Shown one piece after another: positions 1 through 8,050 of a stretch of 64,000 bases of DNA. The notes beneath the pieces were generated by a model, which ran no database searches, was not told where the DNA came from, and was given only the letters and a program-made list of their open reading frames with translations. The stretch is from positions 2,232,001 through 2,296,000 of the forward strand of contig NC_014654.1 of NCBI RefSeq assembly GCF_000166415.1, read 5' to 3'. Both the position numbers and the translations under genes were made by a program. This DNA comes from Halanaerobium hydrogeniformans. GTDB lineage: Bacteria > Bacillota > Halanaerobiia > Halanaerobiales > Halanaerobiaceae. Each line of letters opens with the position of its first letter. Within the stretch, counting starts at the first letter, position 1.

Positions 1-963
1 CATCAATAACCATTCTTCATCTTCACCATCTACATCAACCGTTATCTCTATACTGGCTGCATTTACTTCATTGGAAATCTCAAGATCTTCTAATTTGCCA
101 GCTGCCCTCAATTCTTTCATCGCCATTAAAGCGATATCCATTAAACAAATATCTTTAGTTTCAGTTTGATATATTTTTTGTCTTGCTGCTAAATACTCTT
201 GATAGGCAGCTTCAACTTTTTTAGTGAAGTCACTTTTTTCTATTTCAACTTTTTCTATTTCAGTCAAAAATGTTGTATGACGGCAGTGATCTGACCAGTA
301 AGTATCTAATACTTTAATTTCAGTAATAGTAGGGTCTCTCTCTTCATCATCTTTAAAATATTTTTGAGTATGAAAAATATCTGCCATACTCATGGCCAGT
401 CCTAATTCTTCTCTAAAATCTTCTAAACCCTGCTCATCAAGTTCTATAAAACCGTTTAGTGTTTCAGCTTTTTCGGGTACCTTGTATTCCATTTCAAGGC
501 TAGCTGGTTTTTCCATGGCTGCTTCTCTAGAATCAACCGGGTTAATATAATAATCTTTAATTTTTTCTAAATCACTTTGTTTTAAATCACCTTTTAAAAT
601 TATTACTTTAGCTGTTCTGACCTTTGGATCTTCTTCATTATTTAAAATTTGTATACACTGTTCTGCAGAATCAGCTCTCTGATCATACTGTCCTGGTAGG
701 TATTCTACTGCAAATGCTTTTTCGTCAGGAGCAATATCAATCTCTTCCTGGTAAATTTTATCAAGAGGAATTTCAGCAAAAATTGTTCTACAGGCTTCTT
801 GATAGGCTTGATCAGAAATATTAGTGATATCATATCTATTTACTATTCTTAAGTCTTTTAAATTATCCCGGCCCAGGCTTTCTCTAAAATCACTCAAAAG
901 CTGTTCGGATTCAACTTTGTATTCATCCTTTTTTTCAACAAACAATCTTCTAATTTTACTCAT
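1..963 (-). CDS. purL: Phosphoribosylformylglycinamidine synthase, N-terminal part (truncated by window edge)
   Basis: This is the first 321 codons of a minus-strand reading frame that runs off the left edge. It starts at an ATG at 961-963 preceded by an AGGAGAG ribosome site. The protein carries the segment SDHCRHTTFLTEI, the signature of the FGAM synthase (PurL) synthetase domain. PurL uses ATP and glutamine to convert FGAR to FGAM in purine synthesis. The long N-terminal region before this motif (about 250 residues) fits the single-chain clostridial type of about 1,240 residues rather than the small PurLSQ type. The frame is open throughout the visible part. The remainder cannot be judged. 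Confidence 0.9.
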   Translation of the reverse strand, partial: MSKIRRLFVEKKDEYKVESEQLLSDFRESLGRDNLKDLRIVNRYDITNISDQAYQEACRTIFAEIPLDKIYQEEIDIAPDEKAFAVEYLPGQYDQRADSAEQCIQILNNEEDPKVRTAKVIILKGDLKQSDLEKIKDYYINPVDSREAAMEKPASLEMEYKVPEKAETLNGFIELDEQGLEDFREELGLAMSMADIFHTQKYFKDDEERDPTITEIKVLDTYWSDHCRHTTFLTEIEKVEIEKSDFTKKVEAAYQEYLAARQKIYQTETKDICLMDIALMAMKELRAAGKLEDLEISNEVNAASIEITVDVDGEDEEWLLM

Positions 964-1080
964 AATTTAGCTCTCCTTTAATTCTTTTTTACTAATAATA
1001 ATTTAAAGCCTATTTATCAATTCTGCCGGAATATTATGCCAGTAATCTCTACAATTTTTAAAAAAAATAAACTTTCTAAG

Positions 1081-1104
1081 TTAATTATAATCTGTTATAA
1101 TTAA
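1081..1104. promoter_or_regulatory. Perfect inverted repeat between purL and the LysR gene
   Basis: Two 10-bp arms (TTAATTATAA and TTATAATTAA) flank the 4-bp spacer TCTG, in the intergenic region between divergent purL and the LysR-type gene. LysR regulators usually bind T-N11-A dyads next to their own divergent promoter, so this could be an autoregulatory site. The dyad is pure A/T outside the spacer, so chance is a real alternative. Confidence 0.35.
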
Positions 1105-1151
1105 GTAGTAAAATTAATAGTACTAATAATATTAATAAGGAGTGCTTATTA

Positions 1152-2036
1152 ATGTCTTTGAATTACGAATTATATAAGGTCTTCTATTTTGTGGCGAAAA
1201 ATTTAAGTTTTTCTAAAGCAGCAAAAGAACTCTATATTTCTCAGTCAGCTGTCAGCCAAAATATTAAAAATTTAGAAAAAGAATTAAAAACCAGGCTTTT
1301 TATTAGAAACACCAAAGAGGTTAGTTTAACTCAGGCTGGAGAAGTGTTATTTGAACACATAGAACCTGCCTTTAACTTGATTAAAACCGGAGAAAAAAAT
1401 ATCAAGGAGATTAATGCTTTAAAAAGAGGTGAGATTCATATTGGAGCTAATGATACAATTGCAAAAGACTATTTATTACCTTACTTAAATGAATTTCATA
1501 AGCTCTATCCTCAAATTCATATTCAGATTACCAATAGGACTTCCAGCACCTGTGTTGAGCTACTTAAACAAAATGCTGTTGATTTAATCATCAGCAATTT
1601 ACCAAATCCAAAAATAACTGATGATATGCTGGTTAATGAAATATTCGAATTTGAAGATATATTTATCTGCTCAAATCAATATCCAAAATTAAAAAACAAA
1701 AAAATATCTTTGCATGATTTAAAGAATTATCCACTTTTAATGCTTGAAGAAAAAACAAGTACCAGAAAGTTTTTTGATGAATTATTAAAAAAATACAATA
1801 TAGATCTCAAACCTGAAGTTGAACTGGGAAGCGTGGATCTTTTAATTGAAATGACTAAAATTGGGCTTGGAATTGCTCATGTACCCCAATATAGTTTAAA
1901 TCTTTCTCAAAATGAACTCTTTAAAATAAAAATAAAAGAAAAACTGCCAACAAGAAAATTAGCAGTAGTTAGGAATAAAGAACTCCCATTATCTAAAGCA
2001 GCAGAAAGATTTTTGAAAGTTATTAATTGTTTTTAA
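1152..2036 (+). CDS. LysR-family transcriptional regulator (CysL/CbbR-like)
   Basis: A 294-residue protein with the standard LysR layout: an N-terminal winged helix (residues about 1-60, with the recognition-helix segment SQSAVSQNIKNLEKEL) and a periplasmic-binding-like effector domain from about residue 90 to the end. The length is normal for the family. AAGGAG lies 9 bases before the ATG. It is divergent from purL but no purine link is implied. Its last 14 bases overlap the 3' end of the convergent ParB-like gene. The effector is unknown. The closest general resemblance is to the CysL/YwfK group, which act on sulfur or nitrogen genes, but this is only a guess. Confidence 0.85.
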   Translation: MSLNYELYKVFYFVAKNLSFSKAAKELYISQSAVSQNIKNLEKELKTRLFIRNTKEVSLTQAGEVLFEHIEPAFNLIKTGEKNIKEINALKRGEIHIGANDTIAKDYLLPYLNEFHKLYPQIHIQITNRTSSTCVELLKQNAVDLIISNLPNPKITDDMLVNEIFEFEDIFICSNQYPKLKNKKISLHDLKNYPLLMLEEKTSTRKFFDELLKKYNIDLKPEVELGSVDLLIEMTKIGLGIAHVPQYSLNLSQNELFKIKIKEKLPTRKLAVVRNKELPLSKAAERFLKVINCF

Positions 2037-2949
2037 TTTTCTCTAAAAGCTCTTTAATAGACCTATTTTTTAAATCAGGGATTAAAATTCCCATTATTTG
2101 ATAAAGATAAAGAAATTCATCTAAAAGATCTTCCTGTGCTTTTTCAGACAAATCTCCTTCTTCTTCCATATATTTTTCCAGATTATCATTAATATTGTTA
2201 AAAGACCTGAGTAATTTACGTACAGGTCGATGATTATTTTTATCTTTATCAGCATCCCAGTAATCTTTCATCTTTAATCTTTCTCTTTTTAATAATACAG
2301 CTGCAACAGCCTCATCCATAGGTATATGCAGATATTTATAGAATATATCTAATACAGCCTGGGTTTCTTTTCTGCTTAAATTATGTTTAATAACTGCATC
2401 TAATAATTCATTTATTTTATTTGGGTCACCTGTTTTTGACGATAATGCATGTGCTAAACTTAGGTGAGAAAGAGTTATAGCCGAATCTTCTTTTAAAACT
2501 TCTTTTTGATATTTTTTTTTGAACTCAAGAATATTCAACCAGAGAGTAAGGGTAGTTCTTGCTATGCCTAAACGTTCTGCTGCATCTTTTTTGGTTAAAT
2601 TATTATCTTCCATAAATTTATTAATCGATATTGCTCTCTCTAAAGGATTCAAATCCTGTCTCTGCAGGTTTTCTATCAATTGAATCTGTCTAAATTTTTC
2701 CGGTGAAATATCTCCTTCTAAAATTACTGCAGCTATTTTTTCTTTACCATCTTTCTTAATTGCCCTCAGCCTTCTTTCTCCAGCAATTAAAAGATAGTGA
2801 CTATTTTTTTTCTGAACAACAACCGGCTGCAGCTGTCCAACCTCAGCTATTGATCTGGCCAGGCTTTCTATCTTTTCTTCAGCAAATTCCTGTCTTATTT
2901 GTTCAGGCCGGCTTTCAATATTTCTAATAGATATTTCCTTATATTTCAC
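2023..2949 (-). CDS. ParB/Noc-family protein, stand-alone
   Basis: A 308-residue protein with an N-terminal ParB/sulfiredoxin-like domain (about 1-95) containing GERRLRAIKKDGKEKI, the CTP- and DNA-clamp motif GERRxRA. A helix-turn-helix KorB-type domain follows (about 115-165, segment KKDAAERLGIARTTLTLWL). The C-terminal half is helical and less conserved. ParB proteins load on DNA as CTP-dependent clamps. No parA lies next to it and no GTTTCACGTGAAAC-type parS site was seen nearby, so it is not a standard partition operon. It may be a Noc-like or regulatory relative. It is convergent with, and overlaps, the LysR gene. Confidence 0.8.
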   Translation of the reverse strand: MKYKEISIRNIESRPEQIRQEFAEEKIESLARSIAEVGQLQPVVVQKKNSHYLLIAGERRLRAIKKDGKEKIAAVILEGDISPEKFRQIQLIENLQRQDLNPLERAISINKFMEDNNLTKKDAAERLGIARTTLTLWLNILEFKKKYQKEVLKEDSAITLSHLSLAHALSSKTGDPNKINELLDAVIKHNLSRKETQAVLDIFYKYLHIPMDEAVAAVLLKRERLKMKDYWDADKDKNNHRPVRKLLRSFNNINDNLEKYMEEEGDLSEKAQEDLLDEFLYLYQIMGILIPDLKNRSIKELLEKIKNN

Positions 2950-3082
2950 TCTGAATCCCCCTGTTTTTAATTGATTTTTTGATAAAACATAGATAAAATT
3001 GATTTTCCAGTAATTTTAACATATTATATTAAATGAAGAACTAATAAAAGTTATAATTTTTAATTTATAAAGGAGTAAATAT

Positions 3083-4009
3083 ATGAATACTAAATCTACT
3101 ATTAATATTCTATCAAAGAAACTGGAAAAAATAAACTATCTTGAGATAGAAAAAAATAAAAAATTGGCAGAGTTTACAAGTTTCAAAGTTGGCGGGCCAG
3201 CTGATTTATTGCTTAAACCTCAAGAAATAGAGGCTGCTCAAAAATTAATTCCTTTAATTATGAAATCTAAACTACCCTTTTTTATTTTAGGTCAGGGCAG
3301 CAATTTAATCGTTTCTGATAAAGGTTACAGAGGGGTTATTATTTATACTGGTGATCTTAATGATTATCAAATCAAAGGAGAAAGTATTTCAGCAGAAAGT
3401 GGTATAGAACTAGAAGAAATTGCTGATATCGCCCTAAAAAATTCTTTAAGTGGGCTCGAATTTGCCAGTGGTATTCCCGGTTCTCTTGGAGGAGCACTTT
3501 ATATGAATGCAGGTGCTTATGATGGTGAAATGAAAGATATAATTACAAGTGCTCTTTTTGTTAATCAAAAAGGGGAATTACTTAAACTTTCTAAAAAAGA
3601 ACTTGAGCTTGATTACAGAAACAGTATTTTACAGAATAAGTCGCTAAATTATTTAGCATTAAAAGTCAATCTCAAACTTAAAAAGGATAAAAAAGCAAAT
3701 ATCAAAGCAAAAATGGAAGAACTACATCAAAAAAGATGGTCTAAACAACCCATGGAATTACCCAGTGCTGGTAGTATATTTAAACGTCCAGAAGGACACT
3801 ATACAGGGGCATTAATTGAAAAAGCAGGACTAAAAGGTTATCAGATTGGTGGTGCTCAGGTTTCTAAAAAACATGCCGGGTTCATTGTCAACAAAGGTGA
3901 TGCTACAGCTGAAGATATAATAAAATTAATTGAAAAAATAAAAGATGAGATATATAAAATGAGCGGAGTCCAACTTGAAGTCGAACCCCGCTTTCTTGGT
4001 GATTTTTAA
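3083..4009 (+). CDS. murB: UDP-N-acetylenolpyruvoylglucosamine reductase
   Basis: MurB reduces UDP-GlcNAc-enolpyruvate to UDP-MurNAc with NADPH in the cytoplasmic stage of peptidoglycan synthesis. The 308-residue protein has the FAD-binding PCMH fold (about 30-200) with FILGQGSNLIVSDKG and GIPGSLGGALYMNAGAY. The C-terminal substrate domain holds SAGSIFKRP, whose serine is the family's proton donor. The short length and lack of the extra loop indicate the type II MurB usual in Firmicutes. The ATG follows AAGGAG at normal spacing. It stands alone, divergent from the ParB-like gene, and overlaps the convergent GIY-YIG gene by 4 bases. Confidence 0.95.
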   Translation: MNTKSTINILSKKLEKINYLEIEKNKKLAEFTSFKVGGPADLLLKPQEIEAAQKLIPLIMKSKLPFFILGQGSNLIVSDKGYRGVIIYTGDLNDYQIKGESISAESGIELEEIADIALKNSLSGLEFASGIPGSLGGALYMNAGAYDGEMKDIITSALFVNQKGELLKLSKKELELDYRNSILQNKSLNYLALKVNLKLKKDKKANIKAKMEELHQKRWSKQPMELPSAGSIFKRPEGHYTGALIEKAGLKGYQIGGAQVSKKHAGFIVNKGDATAEDIIKLIEKIKDEIYKMSGVQLEVEPRFLGDF

Positions 4010-4281
4010 GCAAACAGTTCCTCCTTTTTTTCTCGGGGGAGCTGTTTTATTTTGTATTCTTTTTTTTGAGCCTGACTGCGCGAGATAAAGCTTTCTTGAT
4101 AACGCAGTTTAACCGGGTAACGACCTCTGGTATATTTAGCACCTTCTCCCTTATTGTGTTCTTTTAATCTTCTTCTAAGGTCTTTAGTATATCCAGTATA
4201 AAAAGTACCATCACTACATTCCACAATATAAACAAAATGATTTTTTTCTTTAAGCTGCTTATTTTTTGACATACTCTTCAA
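4006..4281 (-). CDS. GIY-YIG nuclease-superfamily protein (UPF0213/YhbQ-like)
   Basis: A 91-residue protein consisting of a single GIY-YIG domain: FVYIVECSDGTFYTGYTKDLRRRLKEHN gives the two Tyr motifs and the catalytic arginine region, with a conserved downstream glutamate region. Family members are structure-specific nucleases or of unknown cellular role. The frame opens with TTG at 4279-4281, preceded by AGGAAAG. An ATG at 4270-4272 is the alternative start. Either way the gene overlaps the end of the ferritin-like gene by 14-23 bases, so the two are translationally coupled. It is the last gene of the TetR, ferritin-like, GIY-YIG set. Confidence 0.85.
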   Translation of the reverse strand: MKSMSKNKQLKEKNHFVYIVECSDGTFYTGYTKDLRRRLKEHNKGEGAKYTRGRYPVKLRYQESFISRSQAQKKEYKIKQLPREKKEELFA

Positions 4282-4747
4282 TATACTTTCCTAATTCTCT
4301 TAAATGACGTTTTTTCTCCTTGATTAATTTTTCTACAGCCTCGATCGTTTCTCCACTATTATTAGCACACATTTCTCTATAAAATAATATCGCATCTTTT
4401 TCAGCTCTTATCGCCAGATCTAATGCTTTTTTAGCATCATTTAAGGCTTCTTTTGACTTTTCACTATTATAAGCCGGGAAGATAGTTAGTTCTACTAAAT
4501 ACTCAAAATAAGCACTGACCTCTTCATCATAAAGATAATCTGCTTTGTCAGATTTACCCTTTAATTCTTCCGTTAATTCCACAAATTTCTTATAATGCTC
4601 TTCCTGAGCGTCAGCCAGCTTATTAAACAATTCTTTTAATTCCAGATTATCTGTAGCCTTAGCATGGGTTAAATAAAACTTTTTCCCTTTTTTTTCAATA
4701 TCCTTTGCCATCTCCATAACTTCTAAAGCATTAAAATGATTTTTCAT
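4259..4747 (-). CDS. Rubrerythrin-like ferritin-fold protein
   Basis: A 162-residue all-helical protein with the diiron ligand pattern of the rubrerythrin/ferritin-like family: an N-terminal helix with EKKGKKFY, then DAQEEHYKKF (an ExxH-type pair), and later AEKDAILFYREM and EKKRHLREL. There is no C-terminal rubredoxin domain, so it would be a rubrerythrin lacking the FeS4 site, perhaps a peroxide or iron-handling protein. It lies 35 bp downstream of the TetR gene in the same direction and overlaps the GIY-YIG gene. The regulator next to it suggests a small stress operon, but the inducer is unknown. Confidence 0.8.
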   Translation of the reverse strand: MKNHFNALEVMEMAKDIEKKGKKFYLTHAKATDNLELKELFNKLADAQEEHYKKFVELTEELKGKSDKADYLYDEEVSAYFEYLVELTIFPAYNSEKSKEALNDAKKALDLAIRAEKDAILFYREMCANNSGETIEAVEKLIKEKKRHLRELGKYIEEYVKK

Positions 4748-4782
4748 TTTTAAAACCCCTTTCGGAATTAATATATTTTAAA

Positions 4783-5364
4783 TCAAATACTTAATGCCTT
4801 TTCAATATAATTAGATGTTTTATTAATTACTTCTTCACTAATAAATTCCTCTTCATTCATGATCAACTTTCTTAATAAAATGCTTTCTATAATTCCCACA
4901 AAAACATAATAAAAAAATTCAAAATCATTATCTAACTCTATGTAACCCTCTTCTTTTAAATAACTATAAGCACTTTTTAAGCGCTTTGTTCTTTCTTTAT
5001 CCATAATCTTAAATTCTCCAACAAAGTCCTCATTAACAGACACAGATTCTCTCAGAATAACGATTGTTAAATCTTTATTGCTACCATAAATCTTAAAAGC
5101 TTCTCTAACTAAAATCTTAACAAAAGACTTTAAATCATTACTCTCTTCAACAATATTTTTTATATCAATTCCCTGATCGATCAAAGTCCTCTGTTTTTTT
5201 ATCAATGATAAAAATAATTCTTTTTTACTTTTAAAATAAAGATAAAAAGTCCCTTTCGCTATTCCAACCAAATTTACTATATCAGCTATTTTGGTATTAT
5301 AATAACCCTTATGAGCAAATAATTTAACTGCTGCATCCATAATCTCTTCCCTGCGCTCTCTCAT
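4783..5364 (-). CDS. TetR/AcrR-family transcriptional regulator
   Basis: A 193-residue protein with the TetR DNA-binding domain at residues about 5-50 (RREEIMDAAVKLFAHKGYY, IADIVNLVGIAKGTFYLYF). The ligand-binding helical domain that follows is poorly conserved, as usual. It is the first gene of a short minus-strand cluster and lies downstream of ompM in the same direction, beyond a terminator. A TetR-type palindrome (TGACTGACCGGTCATTCA) overlaps the start site of a promoter upstream of ompM at 7895-7912. This protein is the only TetR regulator in the window and so a candidate for that operator; the link is inference. Confidence 0.88.
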   Translation of the reverse strand: MRERREEIMDAAVKLFAHKGYYNTKIADIVNLVGIAKGTFYLYFKSKKELFLSLIKKQRTLIDQGIDIKNIVEESNDLKSFVKILVREAFKIYGSNKDLTIVILRESVSVNEDFVGEFKIMDKERTKRLKSAYSYLKEEGYIELDNDFEFFYYVFVGIIESILLRKLIMNEEEFISEEVINKTSNYIEKALSI

Positions 5365-5474
5365 TTCAACCCCTCTTTTTTTTAAAATCTTTTCTCCTCT
5401 TTTTTTCAGTTTATCACAGATTAGAGAATATTTACAGTATGACAGTTTGCAAAAAACTTTAAAGACATAAAAAA

Positions 5475-5500
5475 ACCCGGAGGATATAATTCCTCCAGGT
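5475..5500 (-). terminator. Rho-independent terminator of ompM
   Basis: Read on the minus strand, ACCTGGAGGA and TCCTCCGGGT form a 10-bp stem (one G-U pair) around a 6-nt loop, followed directly by seven T residues. It lies just after the ompM stop codon. Confidence 0.85.
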
Positions 5501-5527
5501 CTTTTGTATATTCTAATATATATCTAT

Positions 5528-7426
5528 TTAGAAGCTTACTGTTAAAGAAGTAGTAAGTGAACTACTTTCTGCTTCTACATCGTCTTCGCCCACTTCACCA
5601 TCTATCCATTTTGCTTCTACATTCCAGGCAGTATTTTCAGATAGTTCTCTATTCATGTGCCCTTTTAGATAGTTATAGTTAATTACATTAGCATCATCAT
5701 TTTCTTCATTCTTGTTAACTAAAGCTGCACCAAGAGTAGTTGCATCGTCCCAGGCATATTCTGTACCAAGTTCGATTACTCTTGTATCATAGTCATCAGT
5801 ATAGTTATCATTCATGGTGTACTCAACCATTGCATAGTTAGCAAAGTCACCATAAGCATTATCTATTCTAGCTTCTATAGTATGCTTATCTTCATCATTA
5901 TAATCATCATCAGCTTGCAGTTCGTCACCTATTTGAACAAAGGTATATGAACCACTAAGTGTGTTGTTCTCATCTAGATCAAATGCTGCACCAATGTTGA
6001 AGAGATCATAGTCTCTATCTTCTTCTAAGTCACCTTTATATTGATTGAAGTCTTCTCCAACAGTTTCAAATCTTGCATTTACTGTAAGATCTTCTGTTGC
6101 AGCAAACTCACCATCTAAGGCAACTAAGAAATCATCTTCTTCATACAAATCTTCACCTTCAGTACTATCAGTGAATACAACTTCTCCACCGAGAGTTACA
6201 GCATCTGTAACTGCAACATCAGATAGAGCTACACTTAATACATTAAGCTGATCATGATCTAATCTTGTTTGATAGAAACTACCAGCTAAAGTACCGAAGT
6301 CCATATCACTGGAAGCTGTTACACCATAGATATCATCTGTTACCTCATCACCGAAACCAGCTACTAAGAAGTTCCAGTCAATATCTAGATAGTCTTTAGC
6401 AACTTCTACACCCTGAAGATCTTCTTCATCTACATAATATGGTGCTAGATGTTCATCTTCAAAATCTCCAGCTCTCATATAAATATCTTCATATTCAAAA
6501 TAAAGAGTAGCTGTATCCATTTCAAAGTCTAGATCATCACTTTCCTCATAACCAAAGGCACTCTTTTCTTCAGTGAAAACATTGGAAATAGCGTCAACAT
6601 CTAAGAGGAAATTAGCATCTCCTACATTACCATAGACATTGAAGTTATATTCCTGCCAGAATCTCTTCTCAGATGGAAGATCATCTGCGTCTTCAATGCC
6701 ATCCCAATCATCACTATCAGTAGTTAATAGATTATCAACATAATTTTCTAAATCAGATTCAGATGAAGTACCATCAACTGGATCTCCTTCCGCATTAATC
6801 GGCAGATCTAAATCTAAAGCATCACCATCAGCCCAGAGAACCATAGCTGCTGCTATTTCATCATCTGCATCTGGATAATCTGCAACTTCAAACATAGTAT
6901 CTACTGTTGCAGAAAATTCGATATTGTCTTCTGGTACATCCATATCATCTACTCTAGCTTCTAGAGCTTCTAGATCTTCTGCCAGAACCTCTACATCTGC
7001 ACCTAAGACAGCTAGTTCTTCTCTAAGTTCATAAGTTAAAGCTTCAACGATATCTGCTACTTCTTCTGCCTGCTGATCTGTAAGACTTTCAGGCATGTTT
7101 CTTTCCATTAAAGACTCAACTATAGCAGTTACATCTTCAGCCTGACCTTCTGTAAGGCCTTCTGCCATTGCTTCTTGCTCTTCAGCAATATTATCTAAAG
7201 CACGGCTAACCATAACAGCCATTTCATAGCGGGTCATTGATTCTTGACCTTTATATTCACCATCTGGATATCCTTCAACTACACCAGCTGCAACTAGTGA
7301 ATTTATAGCATCATATGCCCAGTGATCATCAGGTACATCAGTAAATGAACCATGATCAGCACCAAGGGCTGGCACTGCTAATGCAAAAATTAAGATTAAC
7401 GAGATTGTTATTGTAAGTTTTTTCAT
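5528..7426 (-). CDS. OmpM-like outer-membrane porin with S-layer-homology domain
   Basis: A 632-residue exported protein. A signal peptide (residues 1-22, ending ALGA) is followed by one SLH domain (about 25-80, FTDVPDDHWAYDAINSLVAAG and MTRYEMAVMVSRAL). Next comes a helical, probably coiled-coil spacer (about 80-165), then a long stretch of alternating beta strands that ends in TSLTVSF. SLH domain, coiled coil and C-terminal barrel with a final Phe is the OmpM layout of diderm Firmicutes, where SLH binds modified peptidoglycan and the barrel sits in the outer membrane. The sequence is extremely rich in Asp and Glu, as in halophiles. It is monocistronic with a terminator and a long regulated leader. 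Confidence 0.85.
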   Translation of the reverse strand: MKKLTITISLILIFALAVPALGADHGSFTDVPDDHWAYDAINSLVAAGVVEGYPDGEYKGQESMTRYEMAVMVSRALDNIAEEQEAMAEGLTEGQAEDVTAIVESLMERNMPESLTDQQAEEVADIVEALTYELREELAVLGADVEVLAEDLEALEARVDDMDVPEDNIEFSATVDTMFEVADYPDADDEIAAAMVLWADGDALDLDLPINAEGDPVDGTSSESDLENYVDNLLTTDSDDWDGIEDADDLPSEKRFWQEYNFNVYGNVGDANFLLDVDAISNVFTEEKSAFGYEESDDLDFEMDTATLYFEYEDIYMRAGDFEDEHLAPYYVDEEDLQGVEVAKDYLDIDWNFLVAGFGDEVTDDIYGVTASSDMDFGTLAGSFYQTRLDHDQLNVLSVALSDVAVTDAVTLGGEVVFTDSTEGEDLYEEDDFLVALDGEFAATEDLTVNARFETVGEDFNQYKGDLEEDRDYDLFNIGAAFDLDENNTLSGSYTFVQIGDELQADDDYNDEDKHTIEARIDNAYGDFANYAMVEYTMNDNYTDDYDTRVIELGTEYAWDDATTLGAALVNKNEENDDANVINYNYLKGHMNRELSENTAWNVEAKWIDGEVGEDDVEAESSSLTTSLTVSF

Positions 7427-7628
7427 TATAAATTTTCACTCCTTTTTTTAATTTTATCTTTGAAAAATTATCTAAATCAATCATTATATTACTTCTAGTT
7501 TCTTTCAAATTAATACTCAGGAGTCTGATCTTAAACTTCACCAGCAAGAAATCAATAAGTTGCCTAGTTTCCTTATTTATTTCTTTAAAAGTTCAGTTTA
7601 TGTTCAGACCCATCTATGTCAAACTACC

Positions 7629-7657
7629 CTATTAAAAAACATTAACGACAAAGTCAA
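7629..7657 (-). promoter_or_regulatory. Candidate proximal promoter for ompM
   Basis: On the minus strand TTGACT (7657-7652) and TAATAG (7634-7629) are separated by 17 bases. The -35 box matches consensus at five of six bases, the -10 box is weaker. It lies about 200 bp before the ompM start, downstream of the structured element. Confidence 0.4.
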
Positions 7658-7754
7658 ATGTATGTATCCCCCCTTCCAGTCTAATATTTATGGGTAGTTG
7701 AACTACAAATATTATGCAAAATAAATTTTAAATTATTAAACCGGCTTATATGTG

Positions 7755-7870
7755 AACCAGGAGAAAATCGGTGCCCCCCGATTTAATCAATTCAGCAGGA
7801 ACAACAAGGGGTAACAAGTCTCTTGCTGAAATTGGTTAGTTATAATAAAAGTTACAACTTTCTCCTGGTT
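7755..7870 (-). other. Structured 116-nt element (four-way junction fold) in the ompM leader
   Basis: A perfect 12-bp closing stem (AACCAGGAGAAA at one end, its exact complement at the other) encloses three internal hairpins. On the minus strand these are AGTTGTAA/TTATAACT (8 bp, one G-U), a long stem built on TTCAGCA/TGCTGAA with a 26-nt loop, and AAATCGG/CCGATTT. One compensating G-U pair favours RNA from the minus strand, another favours the plus strand, so the sense is not settled. It lies just downstream of a consensus minus-strand promoter and upstream of ompM. It matches no riboswitch class that I recognise. A small non-coding RNA, a leader regulator, or a MITE-like element are all possible. 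Confidence 0.55.
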
Positions 7871-7894
7871 AAAAAACAATATATTTTTACTGTA

Positions 7895-7912
7895 TGACTG
7901 ACCGGTCATTCA
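7895..7912. promoter_or_regulatory. TetR-type operator
   Basis: The 18-bp palindrome TGACTGACCGGTCATTCA has 9-bp arms with one mismatch pair and the TGACCGGTCA core typical of TetR/AcrR operators. It starts 2 bp downstream of the -10 box of the promoter at 7915-7943, so a bound dimer would cover the transcription start. Confidence 0.7.
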
Positions 7913-7914
7913 TA

Positions 7915-7943
7915 AATATAGCACAAAAAATAGCTCTTGTCAA
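7915..7943 (-). promoter_or_regulatory. Strong sigma-A promoter upstream of the structured element and ompM
   Basis: On the minus strand a perfect TTGACA (7943-7938) is followed after exactly 17 bases by TATATT (7920-7915). Transcription would start near 7908, inside the TetR-type operator, and give a leader of about 480 nt before the ompM ATG. Confidence 0.7.
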
Positions 7944-7950
7944 ATAACAA

Positions 7951-8012
7951 AAACCCCTTTTTCTGCTAAAACAGATCTTTATAATGTGATCTGTCTACCA
8001 TAAAAAGGGGCT
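7951..8012 (-). terminator. Rho-independent terminator after the phosphodiesterase gene
   Basis: On the minus strand an outer stem of AGCCCCTTTTT with AAAAAGGGGTT encloses an inner GATC-centred stem (CAGATC with GATCTG), followed by TTTTTG. It ends transcription of the gene at 8051-9673. Confidence 0.75.
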
Positions 8013-8050
8013 CTATCACCCGAAAAAATTATAAAAAAAGAAGCTTTTTA

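Noticed and set aside
624-824. Open frame of 66 codons on the plus strand
   Set aside because: It lies antisense inside purL, whose conserved motifs prove the minus-strand frame. No ribosome site and no recognisable protein.
6045-6251. Open frame on the plus strand rich in Ser and Thr
   Set aside because: It is the reverse reading of the acidic repeats in ompM. Such Ser-rich shadows are expected opposite Asp/Glu-rich genes.
7356-7547. Open frame of 63 codons on the minus strand covering the ompM start
   Set aside because: It runs through the ompM leader and signal-peptide region in another frame, with no good ribosome site. The ompM frame is clearly coding.
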